The notes under the pieces were generated by a model, which did not search any database, was not told where the DNA came from, and saw only the letters and a list, made by a program, of their open reading frames with translations. Position numbers and translations under genes: made by a program. A DNA stretch of 64,000 bases from Hysterangium stoloniferum (Eukaryota > Basidiomycota > Agaricomycetes > Hysterangiales > Hysterangiaceae). This document shows positions 1-12,655 of the stretch, one piece after another (positions within the stretch are counted from its first letter, which is position 1; every line of letters begins with the position of its first letter). The stretch lies in contig WHVD01000044.1 of assembly GCA_015178975.1 (NCBI GenBank), positions 124,001-188,000 of the forward strand, given 5' to 3'.

Positions 1-403
1 GAGGTCATTGAGAAGGTGGGACATTTGTGCATTTTCCTGCCCAAGTTTCACTATGAGTTGAATTTGATTGAGTTTTATGGGGACAGTGCTAAAAAGTATC
101 TCTGGGATAATTGCAATTACACCTTTGAAACATTGAAGGACAACATGCCGAAGGCTTTGGCGTCCATAAAAATTGGAACAATTCGATGGTGGGAGCACTG
201 CGTGAAAGCCTTCATCCACAATCCATGAACAAGGTATCAGCTGGGAGGTTCCCCAAACCGAAGCTGAATAGATGCGGTGGATGGAGGCTTACAGGTCTGG
301 ACTCAAAACGAAAGATGCAGCACTGGAGGTCCTGAAATTTGGTTCTTCGAAGTACAAATCCCATAGACGTGTTCCAGAGCGCATTGCAAGGGTTTTCGAT
401 TAA
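1..403 (+). mobile_element. DDE transposase C-terminal remnant (IS630/Tc1-like), left-truncated
   Basis: The frame open from the window edge carries LPKFHYELNLIEFY, the fungal version of the PxxxxxLNPIE motif that supplies the last catalytic Glu of DDE_3/IS630-type transposases. A 70-nt GTGAAA..TAG intron (202-271) joins this frame to 272-403, giving a tail with RWMEAYRSGL and YKSHRRVPERIARVFD, the usual end of this basidiomycete transposase-like family. The 5' part lies outside the window, so activity cannot be judged. The motif N-L-I-E in place of N-P-I-E suggests some decay. The family assignment is from memory of the motif and no search was run. Confidence 0.55.
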
Positions 404-708
404 TAATAGATAGTATATATACTCTCGCACCAAATTGACCCACCCCCTCTCAAAAAGTCTTCTCACTTAATGTTAGTCATAATAAAAAATCCCTCTTGAG
501 AATCTCTCCGCATTATGAAATAGAGCGTTTTTGAAAGAGGAAATAAAAATCCGGGCTATTTTTAAGGGTAGCAAAATAGGTGGCACCCTAGGCACCATAG
601 CTGACAGCCGCATTTCCCCTTTTGGGCAAACACGCAGGTTTGAACTCCGCGCCTTTGCTTCCGAATTGAAAGAACTAGCCAATCCAAGCCATTGTTGTGG
701 AAATCGCC

Positions 709-1075
709 ATGGTACCACCACCTCTGGGCGTACAACTTCAAAAAATTGCGAAAGCATGGAAGTTTGACCCACTTCGCCCGACATATCAGATGGAGACTTT
801 TCTGGCTTCGCTAGCGAAGCATCCAAATCTTACACCGGAGGCTGTGAAGGCTGCAGACGCTTTGAAAAATAACGTAGCGGCACAAAAGGTCTGTCCTCCT
901 CAAGTGGCGAATAATATACCGTTCTGAGTGTACATTGTGACAGTGGCCCATCACAGAAAAGTTATCCAGTCCAGCCTCCATGCCGTTATATTATAGTCGG
1001 TTATTAGAGGGAGTTGAGAAAAGCTCCAAGGGGATCGGCAGACCGTGGTGGAAGATATTCTTTAATATTTGGTGA
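709..1075 (+). CDS. Cbp6/UQCC2-like mitochondrial complex III assembly factor
   Basis: Two exons (709-888 and 962-1075) give a protein of about 97 residues. The start MVPPPLGVQLQKIAKAW has a good Kozak context (gccATGg). The first exon contains LASLAKHPNLTPEAVKAADAL. The intron is 73 nt. The second exon encodes SSPASMPLYYSRLLEG and ends RPWWKIFFNIW. The pattern of a final PAS/G-x-P-x-x-Y-x-R-L motif followed by a short basic tail is that of Cbp6 (yeast) and UQCC2 (animals). These act in the mitochondrial matrix with Cbp3 to promote cytochrome b translation and assembly into the bc1 complex. The donor is AAG|GTCTGT and the acceptor AAAAG. The acceptor is the weakest part of the model; an alternative lies five bases upstream but breaks the frame. 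The family call is by motif recall. Confidence 0.55.
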
Positions 1076-1279
1076 TCGTAATTAGTCCACCGCAAAAAAT
1101 TCGAATGTGTATTCCTAGTTTGACTGCTAATATTCAACAGCGAAATAATATACGAGAATTGCGACATGTGCAGACGAGACGAGAAGTCTACAACAGCCCG
1201 TGAAATTACATAAAAAGTCATTGAAATGGGCATAGTACAATGGCCTCGTCCAATCCACAATAACTCATGCCAAGTACCA

Positions 1280-1889
1280 TTACACCCGACCTCCGGGTGG
1301 TGTTGAAGGTGAAGGCAAAGAGCTGGGCGCTTCCCTCGAAGCCTCCGAGCTAGCTGATGTGCCAATTTGTTGTCCTGCCACTGTTGTTGTAGGAGATGTT
1401 GTAGGAGATGTTATAGCAGTGGACTTATTTGAGTCTTGAGATTGGCCAATGATGTTGTCATCGGAGGAGGTTGGGCTGGGGCTCGGGTTACTTTTATGGA
1501 CCGAACCACCCACGGCACCACCCACGACGGCACCAACGACGACAATGGCAAGGATCGCGAGTCCGATCATTCCCCCTCGAGTTTTGTACCACGGTAACCT
1601 CGTTTGCTGTGGAAGGGTACTGTTTAGGTTGGTATAAGACTCTTTGGGGTATTGGGCCTCAGGGTCTGTCGTTCGTCGAGTGGGCGGGTGGCTCGGTGGG
1701 CGCTGTTCTTGGTCTAACAGGTCAACGTTATATGATTCCTACAGAGCAGTATAGTGTGAACATGACTGTGATAAGACCTGTTGGCGCTATGAAGCTCACC
1801 TGCTTGGCAGCTTTCGAAACCGCAGGTGTTGCTGCTAGAAGACTCCGGTCATATTCTTCACCCAATGGATGCGACTTCGGAGCAGACAT
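1280..1889 (-). CDS. Single-pass membrane protein with Ser/Thr-rich tail, unknown function
   Basis: Two exons (1800-1889 and 1280-1738) are separated by a 61-nt intron with a strong CAG|GTGAGC donor, giving about 182 residues. The start ATG has A at -3. The first ~85 residues are soluble, polar and Pro-rich (RPPSHPPTRRTTDPEAQYP). A basic WYKTRGG stop-transfer flank is followed by one hydrophobic helix (MIGLAILAIVVVGAVVGGAVGG) and a ~70-residue Ser/Thr/Pro-rich tail. This looks like many fungal one-pass proteins with a cytosolic N-terminus and an O-glycosylated wall-side stalk. No lectin or sensor domain follows the stalk, and I do not recognise the family. An alternative 3' exon beyond 1280 cannot be excluded, but the stop is clean. 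Confidence 0.6.
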
Positions 1890-2818
1890 TGTAGTTAGAG
1901 TAGCTTCCTCAATGAAGGAGGAGGGAAGAAAGTAGCGCTCTTGGGTATCTTGGAGGCAGTGTCCAACAGCCGCCGTCAGGTTGACAGATCAATTGTTTGA
2001 GCGCCGTCAGATGATACCCACTTCGCTAAGATTAAAGCTGCTTAGTAACGAGTGCCCTAGCTTCCCGGGAGTAGTTCGGCACTCAATGTCAAAGGAGGAG
2101 CCTTTGACTCAGTCAATTCGCAGTCTTCATTCACTGACGTCTTCACATTCTTATAAAGTTTATCTAATTAGTTCACTCAGGTTGATGACAGTATTAGCAT
2201 CATTCTTAGAATTAATGGTAACGAGTGATATATATAGCGGAATAGTAGAGCCAGAGTTGTAAATGCACAAGGAAACCCGCCCTCCCCGAGCGGCGAGTCT
2301 TCCCACGCATACGCAGAGAGCTAACGCCCTCCCACTACCCAGCCATACAGCTCCTCGAACAGAGATATTCCGGATTAGACGAAGCTGGACTCATAAAACT
2401 ATCAAAAGAAATGTCCAACTCCAGAAAACACGTGATATAGAAGGAGATGGTTCCATAAAACAAGATGATGATAACTCCTAAATTGCAGTGAAAGGGATTA
2501 AGACTATGTTGCGAGACTGATCACGGACTAGTAAATGAAAACGAAAGAGCATAGGAATGGGTAGTGACGAAATGGGATATAATGATGGTGAATCATGTCA
2601 AAAATGGTATTGGCAACCAGGTATCTTCTTCCGGAATCTGGGGAGGAATAACGAAGGAACCATCAGCCAGAATCACCCATTATTTGTGCTGTAGCTCACC
2701 TTTAACAACAGTTTCATCTGCTCAATAAACCTTGATCAGAGCGGTACCGTCATCAAAATATCTTATAGGTGTTGCATGAGTAGAAGTGTGATGGCACATA
2801 CCAGTATCACTAAGACAA
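1890..2818. other. Intergenic, no supported gene
   Basis: This gap lies between the 5' end of the membrane protein gene and the 3' end of the Msb1-like gene. Open frames here are short, have no recognisable motifs and no good splice partners. It should hold the promoter of the membrane protein gene and the terminator of the Msb1-like gene. Confidence 0.5.
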
Positions 2819-5800
2819 TCAATTCTCGACTTGAGGGTTCTCAGGTTCGAGAGGTTCAGAGCTTGCGCTCACTACTGGTTCCGCCTCAACATCAGGTGTT
2901 GAAACGACTTCAGTATCTGGACCTGGAGGTGCTGCGATGTCGGTTTCAGGCTCTGCAACGGGTTCTGGAGTGAGCTCTGGTTCGTGTAAAGGCTCTGTGA
3001 CCTCTGATGCGGGCTCTGCGACAACCTCGGGTACTGGTTCTGCAACAACCTCGGGTACTGGCTCTGCAACAACCTCGGGTACTGGCTCTGCAACAACCTC
3101 GGGTACTGGCTCTGCGACAACCTCGGGTACTGGCTCTGGTACAAGTTTTGTAACCTCTGTCTCAGGCTCAGGCTCTGCGAGGACGTCGGCTTTAGGCTCT
3201 GCAACAACCTCCGGTTCGGGCTCAGGTTCTGCGACCCCAGGTTCTACGACGACCTCCGGTCCCGGCTCTGCGACCTCGAGTGCAGGGTCTACAACGACTT
3301 CGGGTTCAGGTTTTGTAATACTCCTCGGTTCAGGCACTGCGGTGGCGTCGCGTACAGACTCCGGTTCGGGTTCTGTGGCTTCTGTTTCGGGCACTACAGC
3401 AACTTCAGGTTCAGGCTCTGCAATAACCTCCGCTTCGGGCTCAGGAATGATTTCGGGCTCAGGTTCTGCGACCGCGAGGTCAGGCTCCACAGCGACTTCA
3501 GGTTCAGGCTTCGCGATCTCAAGCTCTGCGATGGCCTCTGGTCCTAATTTTGCTATCTCGAGCTCAGGTTCTACGACAACTTCAGCTTCAGGCTCTGCAA
3601 TGACATCGGGTTCGGACTCTGCAATGGCATCGGGCTCAGGCTCCTGTACAACCGTCGCAACTTCCGGCTCCAGTGCAGACTTATCAACCTCCGCTACGGG
3701 AGCTTCAGGTTGGTCTGCTGGAGTAACGTCAGGCTCATGGACTGCTGCTCCAACTTCTTGTTCGGGAACGTAAGTTAACTCAGGCTCAGGTTCAGCTTGA
3801 GCGATGGCCTTGGGTTCCAATAGCGCAACTTCCTGTTCAGGAGCAGCGACTTCCGGCTCAGAAGCAGCGACTTCTGGCTCATGTACAACTGTTTCTGGCT
3901 CAAGTGGAGCGACTTCTGGCACAAATGTAGCAATTTCCGGTTCAGGCGCAGCGACCTCTCGTTCAACAACGGCGATTTCTACCTCAGGAATAGCTTCCTC
4001 AGTATGACTTTGCACGGGAGCAGGCTCTTGGATGGCGGGAGAAGGCCCTTCAGTGACGGGTGTGGGCTCGTCGAGGGCGATTGCTTCGACGGGGGGTGCA
4101 GGCTCCTCAACCACCGGTGTGGGGTCTTCTACCACGAGCGCAAGCTCTTCGACAGCAGGAATTGGTTCGGCCAGCTGTTGCACTATAGAAGACTCATCAA
4201 CAACTTCTGCAGGCGCAGGCAAGGTAACAGGTTCTTTAATCGTCTCACGAAGAGGCACCGACACGTTCACCTCAGTGGCCGGAACTTCAGCAACTACTTC
4301 GAGAGCTGGTTGAGGAGCATCGACTGTATCTGTTGCAGGAGGCTGAGGCCCGGGTGAAGCGATCTCCGTGGAATCTTTTTTGCCCTCGCTTGGAATGGGC
4401 TTTTCAGATGGTTCCTTCAGGATCCCTGCAAGAGTTTCAGGTCCGGCGGCCGCAGCAGCGATGGTTGCGACATTTTCACTGACTGTCATCGGAGCATCCT
4501 TGATGTTCACCTCATAACCTGCCGCAAATTCTTTCGGCTGAGTTTGTTCCTTGAGCTGAATTAGTGTACTGGATGTAGTTGTCTCGTCCAGGAGAGGGAC
4601 CACCTTCTTTTCCACAGGCTTTCTTCCGAGGGCATTGATACCGTTCGTGTCATTGGTAACGCCATTAGAACCATGGACGCCATTGGTACCATTCTCCTTG
4701 ACACCATGGGCACCATTTTCCTTAACACCGTGGGCACCATTCTCCTTGACACCATTTGTTTTTGTTGAGCCCTCGTCCTCTTCCTTCAAGATCTCACCCA
4801 TCTCACCCACTTTTGCACTCACAGCAGCCTTCTTCGAGGAGCGGTCCTTCCCACCTTGAATAGCCGGCGCACTGTCGTGCTTTGGGGCGAATAAGCTCCA
4901 TCGCTTACGGGTAGGTGAAAATGTAGGGGCCAACCATTTAGCAGGCTTACTGGACTCGCTCTTCGAAGGAGAAGCAGGTGGGGAAGGGGTTTTTCCTGTC
5001 GGGATGGGAAGATCCTGAACAGTAACCGGTGCAGCAATAAAGCGTTCGATTACAAGCCACTCAATTGGTTTATCGCCTTCATTGAGTTGGAGGAGGGGAA
5101 GTGTCTTTAACTGACAGACAACGAACGTTGGCCAATTCCGTGCGATGGCATCAAGGAGGGTATCTGCCCAGAAGTCGATAAACGCTTCGTCAAGTTTAAC
5201 GAGTTCAGGGCGAGAGAAAGTAAGCTTGCGTGGTTGGTGGTTTAAAACCGGCTGAGGAGCTATTAAGGGTGACTCTTTTGATGTGCGGCGCGGCGAAGTA
5301 GACCTCAGTGAAAGAGTCTTGCGATTCAACACCGCGGTTTTCTTGGGAACTGGCTGCGAAATTTCCGTATCATTGTCAAACAGAGATGCTGCAAGGCTAA
5401 TTCCACTGGGGGATTCGAAGCCTGCACTGGAGAAGGCCTGCCAGTCCGTAACGACGTCAATATCACGCGCCGTTGTTGAAGGAGAGATCCTTGCGTTCTC
5501 TGCACTGGTTGTAGCCGTGCTGATCGGCCTCTCGTCGACTGAAAGAGAACGTCGGCCACGAGTGATGGTCATCGGTGCCCAGAGGGACGAAGTGGCACCA
5601 TTCGGATCTTCGGTGACAGGTACAAGTGAAAGAAGTCGGATGCTCTCGTCTGCAAGTACAGCAGAGAGATCCAACGCTACCTCTGAATCATTCGTTCCGT
5701 CGGCACGCTTTGAATCATTTTTATTTGCAATTTTACGGATGTTTTGCCACAGGATAACGAATTTATCGACCTCGTCGCTTTCAGAAGTAGCATTGAAAGC

Positions 5801-7107
5801 ATCCTCTACGATACGTAGAGGATGCGGCGTTGTAGCTCCAGCAGACTTGTCAACAGCAATTCTGATGAATAATGCACTCGCACTACGGGTGGAGAATCGG
5901 GATCGGGGAAGGTAGATGCCGTCTTCTTCACGACGATTCTTGGGAAACGGATAGCCTTTCACAAGTTGTGTAAGTCTTTTTGGCATGCGCGACTGTGCTT
6001 CTTGTGCTCTATAGACGATTAGAATATGAGCTCTGACAATCGATCAGGAATGAATGTATAGATACTAACCGGATATATGCCAAGAAAAGATGTTCAAACT
6101 GACGGGCAGCCGCTTCCCATTGTTTATAAAATGGTTGCCATTCAGAGCCTTGAACATTCCGGGAACTGATAATCCACCAACCGAGGACTTTGCTAAGTTT
6201 ATTTCCTGATATGCCGTTTTGTTCAGAATGCGCAGCAAGGGAAGAGACCAGGTCCAAGACATTTCGTAATAACTGAGAGTGCGCAGGAGGGAGAAGTGGT
6301 AACAGTATATCATCAAAAGCTTTGACGGGATATGACGAAGAACGTTCCGAATCCACAAATGATTGGTACCAATCGGCGGTGCTGGATGATCCAAAAGAGT
6401 CACCATCAAGTCGGAGATGTCTTAATCCCCAGCGCAAAACCGCAGCCACATCATGTGGATCACGAGTGTATCGCAATTCAGATTCGAAGGTAGCTGTGGA
6501 TGATCCAGCGTTGCCGTCGGGTTGTTGGGAAGATAGACTTTGGATGAATCGACTGATGAGTTTTAGCTGGGTCTCCTGCTGCCTTGACGAAGCAAACCAG
6601 TGGGGACGCATTACTCCCAGTGCTTCCAAACCTGATAAAAGTGTTAATCATGAAGCCGACAAATGATATTGATTGCTTGCCGTGGTCATAGATAACTTCG
6701 GCAGTCTTCTGTACCAAATACAATGTTTGTGCAGGACTGAGCCTCTTCTCTCCCAGAATCTCGTCACTTAGCAGTGGAGGTCCATCTGTAATCCCCTGAA
6801 AAACAACTCCCAGTCCTTGAATCTTCTTCTCTTCGAGTCTAGGGTCTGGCAAATCTAAAGAAAGAATCGGCGCGTCAACAGCAGCCTTGGTCTCCGAAGT
6901 ACTCTGCTTTCGTCGAGCTCTGAAAGGACCGTTTTGCGATTTGTTTTTCTTTTTTGAAGGTGACTGTGGTCGATGTACAGCATCGGGAAAAGTGGAAGCG
7001 GACGGTGAAACGGTGTGTGGAACTGCCTCGTATTTCTCTCCGCCTAACAAAGGAGAAGGTTCGGCGGCTTTTTTCCGGCCTATAAAACGGGAGAAAATCG
7101 AAGGCAT
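2819..7107 (-). CDS. Msb1/Mug8-type (DUF1708) cell-polarity protein with giant acidic repeat tail
   Basis: Three exons (6681-7107, 6070-6631, 2819-6008) give about 1392 residues. The N-terminus MPSIFSRFIGRKK is basic. The region with GLEALGVMRPHWF, ELRYTRDPHDVAAVLRWGLR and LLRNVLDLVSSLAAHS matches the RhoGAP-like Msb1/Mug8 domain, known in yeasts from bud-site and septum-related polarity with Cdc42/Rho1. The middle is disordered and has a KENGAHGV repeat near 4640-4760. The last ~560 residues are almost pure Glu/Pro/Val/Ala. They include five tandem VPEVVAEP octads at about 3010-3150. Intron 1 (6632-6680) is GC-AG: the donor is CG|GCAAGC, and only this choice keeps the conserved GLE frame. 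Intron 2 (6009-6069) is GT-AG. The domain call is from motif memory. Confidence 0.75.
2990..4360 (-). repeat. In-frame Glu-Pro-Val-Ala coding repeats
   Basis: Within the Msb1-like gene, degenerate 6-12 bp units (PEPE, VAEPEP, AAPEPE) run for over 1.3 kb. A near-perfect 24-bp tandem sits at about 3010-3150. On the other strand the same DNA makes a spurious Ser/Gly/Thr-rich open frame (2937-3773). Such arrays commonly vary in length between strains. Confidence 0.8.
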
Positions 7108-8445
7108 AACAGCCAGAAATTTAGAAGAAAGATACTGTAAGGACTGAAATATTCGTCAACTGTTGTAATAATCGTGACAATGGGGAATGAAGGCTAAACA
7201 GGCGCCTTTAGAACAGAACGGAACCAAAATCAGGATTCTGAGTTCACGTCCGAGAACCGCTCTGCCGGATGCAAAACATTTATCGTACCCCAGTTGTTTC
7301 ATCCTTTGTTTTATGACCTTGTATTAAGTGAACTTCACTCAAGCCTACCTCTAGCTAAGCATGCATACTTGCAAGTGTTATATTAGGACATGGAATATTG
7401 TCGGTGTTACTCGGTGTAGCTTTAACCAGCGTCCTCCAAAATAACAGCAAATTATAGTTGTTTTGGCGTCGCTGGGAACCTAATAGTCCAACAAAGACCC
7501 CCTATCCTTAAGTTCTGTTCCCAGTTCCAGGGGCCTGTATACTAGACAGCGACTGGTGATCAGTGCCAGTCGGAGTTTTGACCTCATTCGGTACATTTGA
7601 CACTCGAAGAAGTGCTATTCTTATGCTTAATCGGATATTCACCGATAGTTATGAGTATTTGTGCTGTCCGTCAACACATCGTAAGAGTAAGCCATTTACA
7701 GCGTGATGACGGGAACAGCTTTAAATTTCACGTTCTAAAAATCACTAGTGTCGCAAGAATACATGCGGCGAAAATTATACATTGCCCATCTACAGGAAAA
7801 GTAGACTTTCCTATGCATTTGCGCGTCGCCTTTCAATCTAGTTCAGGAATAAACATGTACCAGAACAATCAATGACATTTCTACCCCCACCACCGCCCTT
7901 CAATCTTGTTCAAAAATTGCAGGAAATGTTTTGAGGAATAGACATGGTACCAGAACAATTAATGACATTTCCATTCCCACCACACACCTATCAAGTCACA
8001 CTTGTGGGCTCATAGGCATGAAAATTGTTCTTTAACCACAGCTGAACCAATGAAGTAATGCCAGAGTGGGATTATGTTTTGTGGGAAGCAACAGCCTAAC
8101 TGTTGTGAGTCAGGCTTACTGACAGGGTACGATCATAATGGTAATTGAACTTAGTATGAGGAACCATTTGAGATCAACCACTCAGTGCTCTTCTTAAGGG
8201 AGTCTTGCACTAAGCACCAGACCAGATTTCAAATCATGACATTTCATAACATTGTACAAACATTTAAAATTGACAAGTAGTTATAAAATCCCTGACTTGG
8301 TTCACTTAACTAATCCATTTCTTTCACATACAAAAATGGGTCATATGCCCAACATACATCTGCGCAAATTATAAAACACGATTAGTCAAGACGGGAAGAA
8401 GGCAACGGCGAAAACTTACTTTTCATTCGAATATTTTCTAGATTC
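7108..8445. other. Intergenic with a short direct repeat
   Basis: No gene could be supported. Two similar ~48-bp units start at about 7845 and 7933, 88 bp apart; both carry GTACCAGAACAAT and AATGACATTT. The region should contain the Msb1-like promoter and the 3' end of the glycogen phosphorylase transcript. Confidence 0.5.
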
Positions 8446-11400
8446 TCAGGCTTTTCGTATCGGCGTGACTGGCACAGGCTCGATATTCCAATATTCCTAC
8501 GCATTTTGAAAATAAAAATAAGCGACTATCAACAGATAAGACTAGATTATTTACATACCTCGGCATAGGTCATTATTGCCCGATCAGAGCTAAATTTGCC
8601 CATCTACAAGCAGAATTAATAAACCATGCACTACAAACTGTCAGATGCATCCGCTCACCTTTGCTACGGTCATAATAGATTTCTTGATCCACTCATCACG
8701 ATCAACGAAGGCCTCATCAACAGTTTGGTTCGCAACTACATCTAAAGTCATATGGTCAGCTTCCCTAACCCTTTGAATACTTCAAAATAATCTTACAAGA
8801 ATCAAAGTCATCCTAAACATTCATAGAATGAGTGGTACATTATACTTTGTCAAGACAAAACTTGTAAACTTACCGTGATAAGATAATAGTCCCCCTGACG
8901 AATGGTATTCACCAAGCTGCTCCACTTCATCAGCAAGACCCAAATATACTACAACAATGAAAACTTACGCCTCAAAGACACTAGCATCGCCGAAGCGTCC
9001 GCTGGAGATCTCATTAAGAACAGCTGCCAAAGCGGGAGACTTCTCTTCCACAGGAACAGGGTGATATCTATGCTGATATCTGACTTCGTCGACCGCAGGT
9101 GCCAAGTGACCGAAGAAAAACACCTATTGCGTATATGCCTTAGATTCAGATACAAATGAAAGAAGAATACAACGAACATTTTCCTCGCCGATCTCCTCGG
9201 CAATTTCGATGTTTGCGCCGTCGACAGTACCTGGCGCCCACGTCAAGATCGTGAAAATGATCTGCTACGCAGGGAGAGTTTACTCACCTAGAAGAAGACC
9301 GCCGTTCAAACAGAACTGCATGCACGTTAATAAATATAACATAATAATCTCCAAGTACTGAAACCATGCCTTCATGTTCGACGTTCCAGAAGCCTCAGTT
9401 CCAGCCGTTGAAATGTGCTGACTGATATCGCTCTGAGGTATACATTACTCAGTATACTATCAGCGTGGGTGACGTGTACATACCGCAGGAATAATGAGCT
9501 CAGCGAGAGAAACCTAATTTAATTAAATAATACACCTAAGATCACAATCATGGAAAGTAGACAAGGACTTACGCTGTAATCAGGGAGGAACAGGAGCGTG
9601 AGATAATCCTTCGTATCGGGGTCTGCATTGATAACCTTCGATACGCAAACAATGAGACGGATGGTCTAATAATTCCAAAACAGTAAATCTTCGTGATCCT
9701 AGATGCTTCGGAAGTGAATCGACGTACGAGCTTCGCCATATAATCTATTTGCCAAACAAATCAAGTTAGAGAAGAGACGGTGGAATATGTTCTACTCACA
9801 TCCCGGTGCAGCTTTCCCAGCAAAGAGAACGACTCGAGAAACAGTTTTCTTCCTCTCTGCAGGTGACATGGCTTTGAGATCGAGATAGCGCTGCACGATA
9901 AAAAGGTCAGTAAATCAACGTTGCCATTATAATTACACTACGAAACATACTTTGATAACACTAAGGATATTTAAAGTTTGTCTGCAATTCACATGAACCT
10001 CTGAGTCACTTGAATCCCCAGAAAAACCCGTGACACACCTCTTATACTCATGGATACGCTTGCACTAGACTCCGATTAACATTGTTTGTCACATTCTCAA
10101 TCTCGGAAAATAAAAACCTACTTGAACATCAAACATATGCTCCGGGTTCAGCTTAACACCCAAGGTGGCCTCCACATAATATGACAACCGCGCCTTGTTT
10201 GATTTTTTGACAGCGTCCCACTTGACATGGAATTTCTTGTCGTCGGCGAACTTGAGCAACCCGTGAAGAAGATTTAGATCTTTAAGCCATTTTTCCCTTG
10301 GAATCTTAAGCGTCTCAGTGATGAGTGCGCTGAGACCGGGGTTGCACTGGAAAGCATTCGGGTCGGATGTATATGATATCAACAGGAGTTCATACCTGAT
10401 CTAACCAGCGGCGAGGGGTGATTCCATTTGTAACATTACCAAATCTGCATTTACACTCCACTTAGTAATCTAAAACAAGCAACGAGCAGTAACGACCTAC
10501 TTAGAGACACCAAAGACCTCAACCATATCTTTCATGATCGTCTTCTTGAGCAAGTCTGAATGTAACTCAGCGACGCCGTTCACCTTCCTGCTACCTATTA
10601 ACAGTCACCAGATTCAGCAAAGGCCAGAAACACAATCTATAGCAAGTAACAACAGACCGATACACGCCAAATTCGCCATCCTTACAAATTGAGGATGTCC
10701 TTCCTCGATCAACGAAACCCGCTCCAGCTTCCCAACATCGCCAGGGAACTTCTTCTCCACGGCCTGCAAGAACGTCAGGTTAAGATCAAAGATGATCTGC
10801 ATATGACGCGGAAGGAGGTGGGTCATAAGCGGAACAGCCCATTTCTCCAAAGCTTCCGGGAGAACAGTATGGTTCGTGTAAAAGAATGTGCGAGTGACAA
10901 TCTCCCAGGCTTGGTCCCACGGAATCTCTTCCTCATCGACGAGGATGCGCTGGAGCTCTACAATGGCGAGAGATGGGTGAGTATCGTTGAGCTGAATTGC
11001 CGCGTAGTCTGGCAGTTCTGTTAGAGGCTTGTTAAGATTCTTGAACCTTCTCAGGATATCAGCCAAGCTGGCCGCTGTCCAGAAGTACTGTTGCTTTAGT
11101 CTAAGAAAGTTACTTCAGCTGATGAAACGTAGAGGGCTACGTATAAGCACATACCTAAGTTCCTTTCCCACGCTATGATTATCATTCGGATACAATACTG
11201 AAGTGATCTGATTAGCAGAGTTACTTGATTCTACAGCGCCTTCGTAGTCTCCGGCATTGAAAGTTTGCAAATCGAAGCCGCGTTTGGGCTGGGAGCTTTA
11301 GATTGTAAACGATTAAAAACAACTGAATAGACAAGTAGATACGCCACTTACTCCCATAGCCTGATAGAGTTGGTCGTCCTAGTGGCATAACCGGGGATCG

Positions 11401-12461
11401 GTACATCGTGTGCGACAGCAACGACTTCTTGACCTCCAGACTAAAATCACCACATGCATCAGTATTTTGCATAAGCACGACGCAATATAACCCACCCAGA
11501 TGGCTTTTCCATCTCCAAGGCGCTCCGACTGACCGTAAAATCTAACGTCATACGTGACATCCAAGCGTGGAATCTCCCATGGATTAGAGCCACGAGCAAG
11601 CCATGGATCAGGAGCCTCAAGCTGTGAACCGTCTGGTGCAATCAGCTGTTGGAATATCCCGTACTTGTATCTCAGGCCGTATCCCCACACCGGGAGTTCG
11701 GTTGTAGCGCTTGAGTCAAGATAGCATGCAGCGAGACGTCCCAATCCGCCATTGCCCAGACCAGCATCACGCTCTTTGTCCATAAGATCTTCAAGATTGA
11801 AACCAAGCTTTTCGCTTCCGTCTTTATACTTATCCCTCAAGCCAAGGTTGAGAAGGGCATTGTCGAGACTACGCCCCATAAGGAACTCAAGCTAGGGAAG
11901 ACGCTTGGTATAACAATTGATAGTCAAATAAGTAACACACCGAGAGATAATAAGCACGCTTTGGCGCCTTGACAGTGTATTGCATCTGGGTATAGTTCCA
12001 ATTGACTAACAGCTCGTCACGAACCGCGAGTGCAGCAGCCTGATATGCACCGACGTCATCCAGGTTGTATCTGTATCGACATACTGTGTCAATGAAAGTC
12101 TTATGAGACGCTCTGAAAGGTAAACCCACGCTTGTCGAGCGAGACTAGTCTGTACATGGTGAACAATGCTATCAGTGATCTGCGGGACATCTAGTTTCAC
12201 CGGATGATTAGTAGTTGGGGCGGTGATAATATCCTACTCACCAGTCGAAACGTTCCTCAAGCCTTTTTTCCAAGTTGCTTCGTCTCCTATGGGCCATACT
12301 TCCTTGCCGTCTTTGGAAAGCTCCGGAAGATAACCTATATGATATTGGATGAGAGCAACGTTAACATCGCGCACTGACTAGTAATATTGACCTGTTGGCG
12401 TTCTTTTATGATGCCTTAGCTTTGGTGGAGGTTTGCCAATTTGCTTGGGATCGATAGACAT
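8446..12461 (-). CDS. GPH1: Glycogen phosphorylase
   Basis: The enzyme releases glucose-1-phosphate from glycogen with pyridoxal phosphate in the cytosol. The spliced frame begins [20 protein letters not shown] and runs through the family landmarks. These are [75 protein letters not shown]-type segment, [32 protein letters not shown] and the PLP-lysine motif [11 protein letters not shown], ending [12 protein letters not shown] count 26 exons and 25 introns. They include exons of 16 nt (8797-8812), 17 nt (9728-9744) and 26 nt (10039-10064). The intron after SNMK (9316-9369) is GC-AG. Length (about 870 residues) and all catalytic motifs look intact. A Cys replaces the usual Val before KRIHEYKR. 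Confidence 0.95.
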
Positions 12462-12655
12462 ATAAACTAATACAGATGATGGACGGTGTAGACGGGAGAT
12501 ATCGTATATGCGAACGACGAACTATGACGCGTTATGTTTGGTCCTATGATCCACACCCGATACATCAGCAAAAATATTCACACGATACATTGCAATCCAG
12601 CCTTACAAAGGGTACCTGGACTCCCCACGAGCTTGGTAGACACGCTACTATATTA

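Noticed and set aside
991-1365. Minus-strand frame of 124 codons overlapping the 3' end of the membrane protein gene
   Set aside because: No motif, and it overlaps the better supported Cbp6-like exon and membrane protein in other frames.
1471-1935. Plus-strand frame of 154 codons
   Set aside because: Shadow of the two-exon membrane protein on the minus strand.
1981-2481. Two plus-strand frames of 93 and 72 codons
   Set aside because: No recognisable features, no neighbouring exons and poor start contexts.
2937-3773. Long plus-strand frame rich in Ser, Gly and Thr
   Set aside because: It is the antisense shadow of the Glu/Pro repeat of the Msb1-like gene; the conserved domain and splice logic are on the minus strand.
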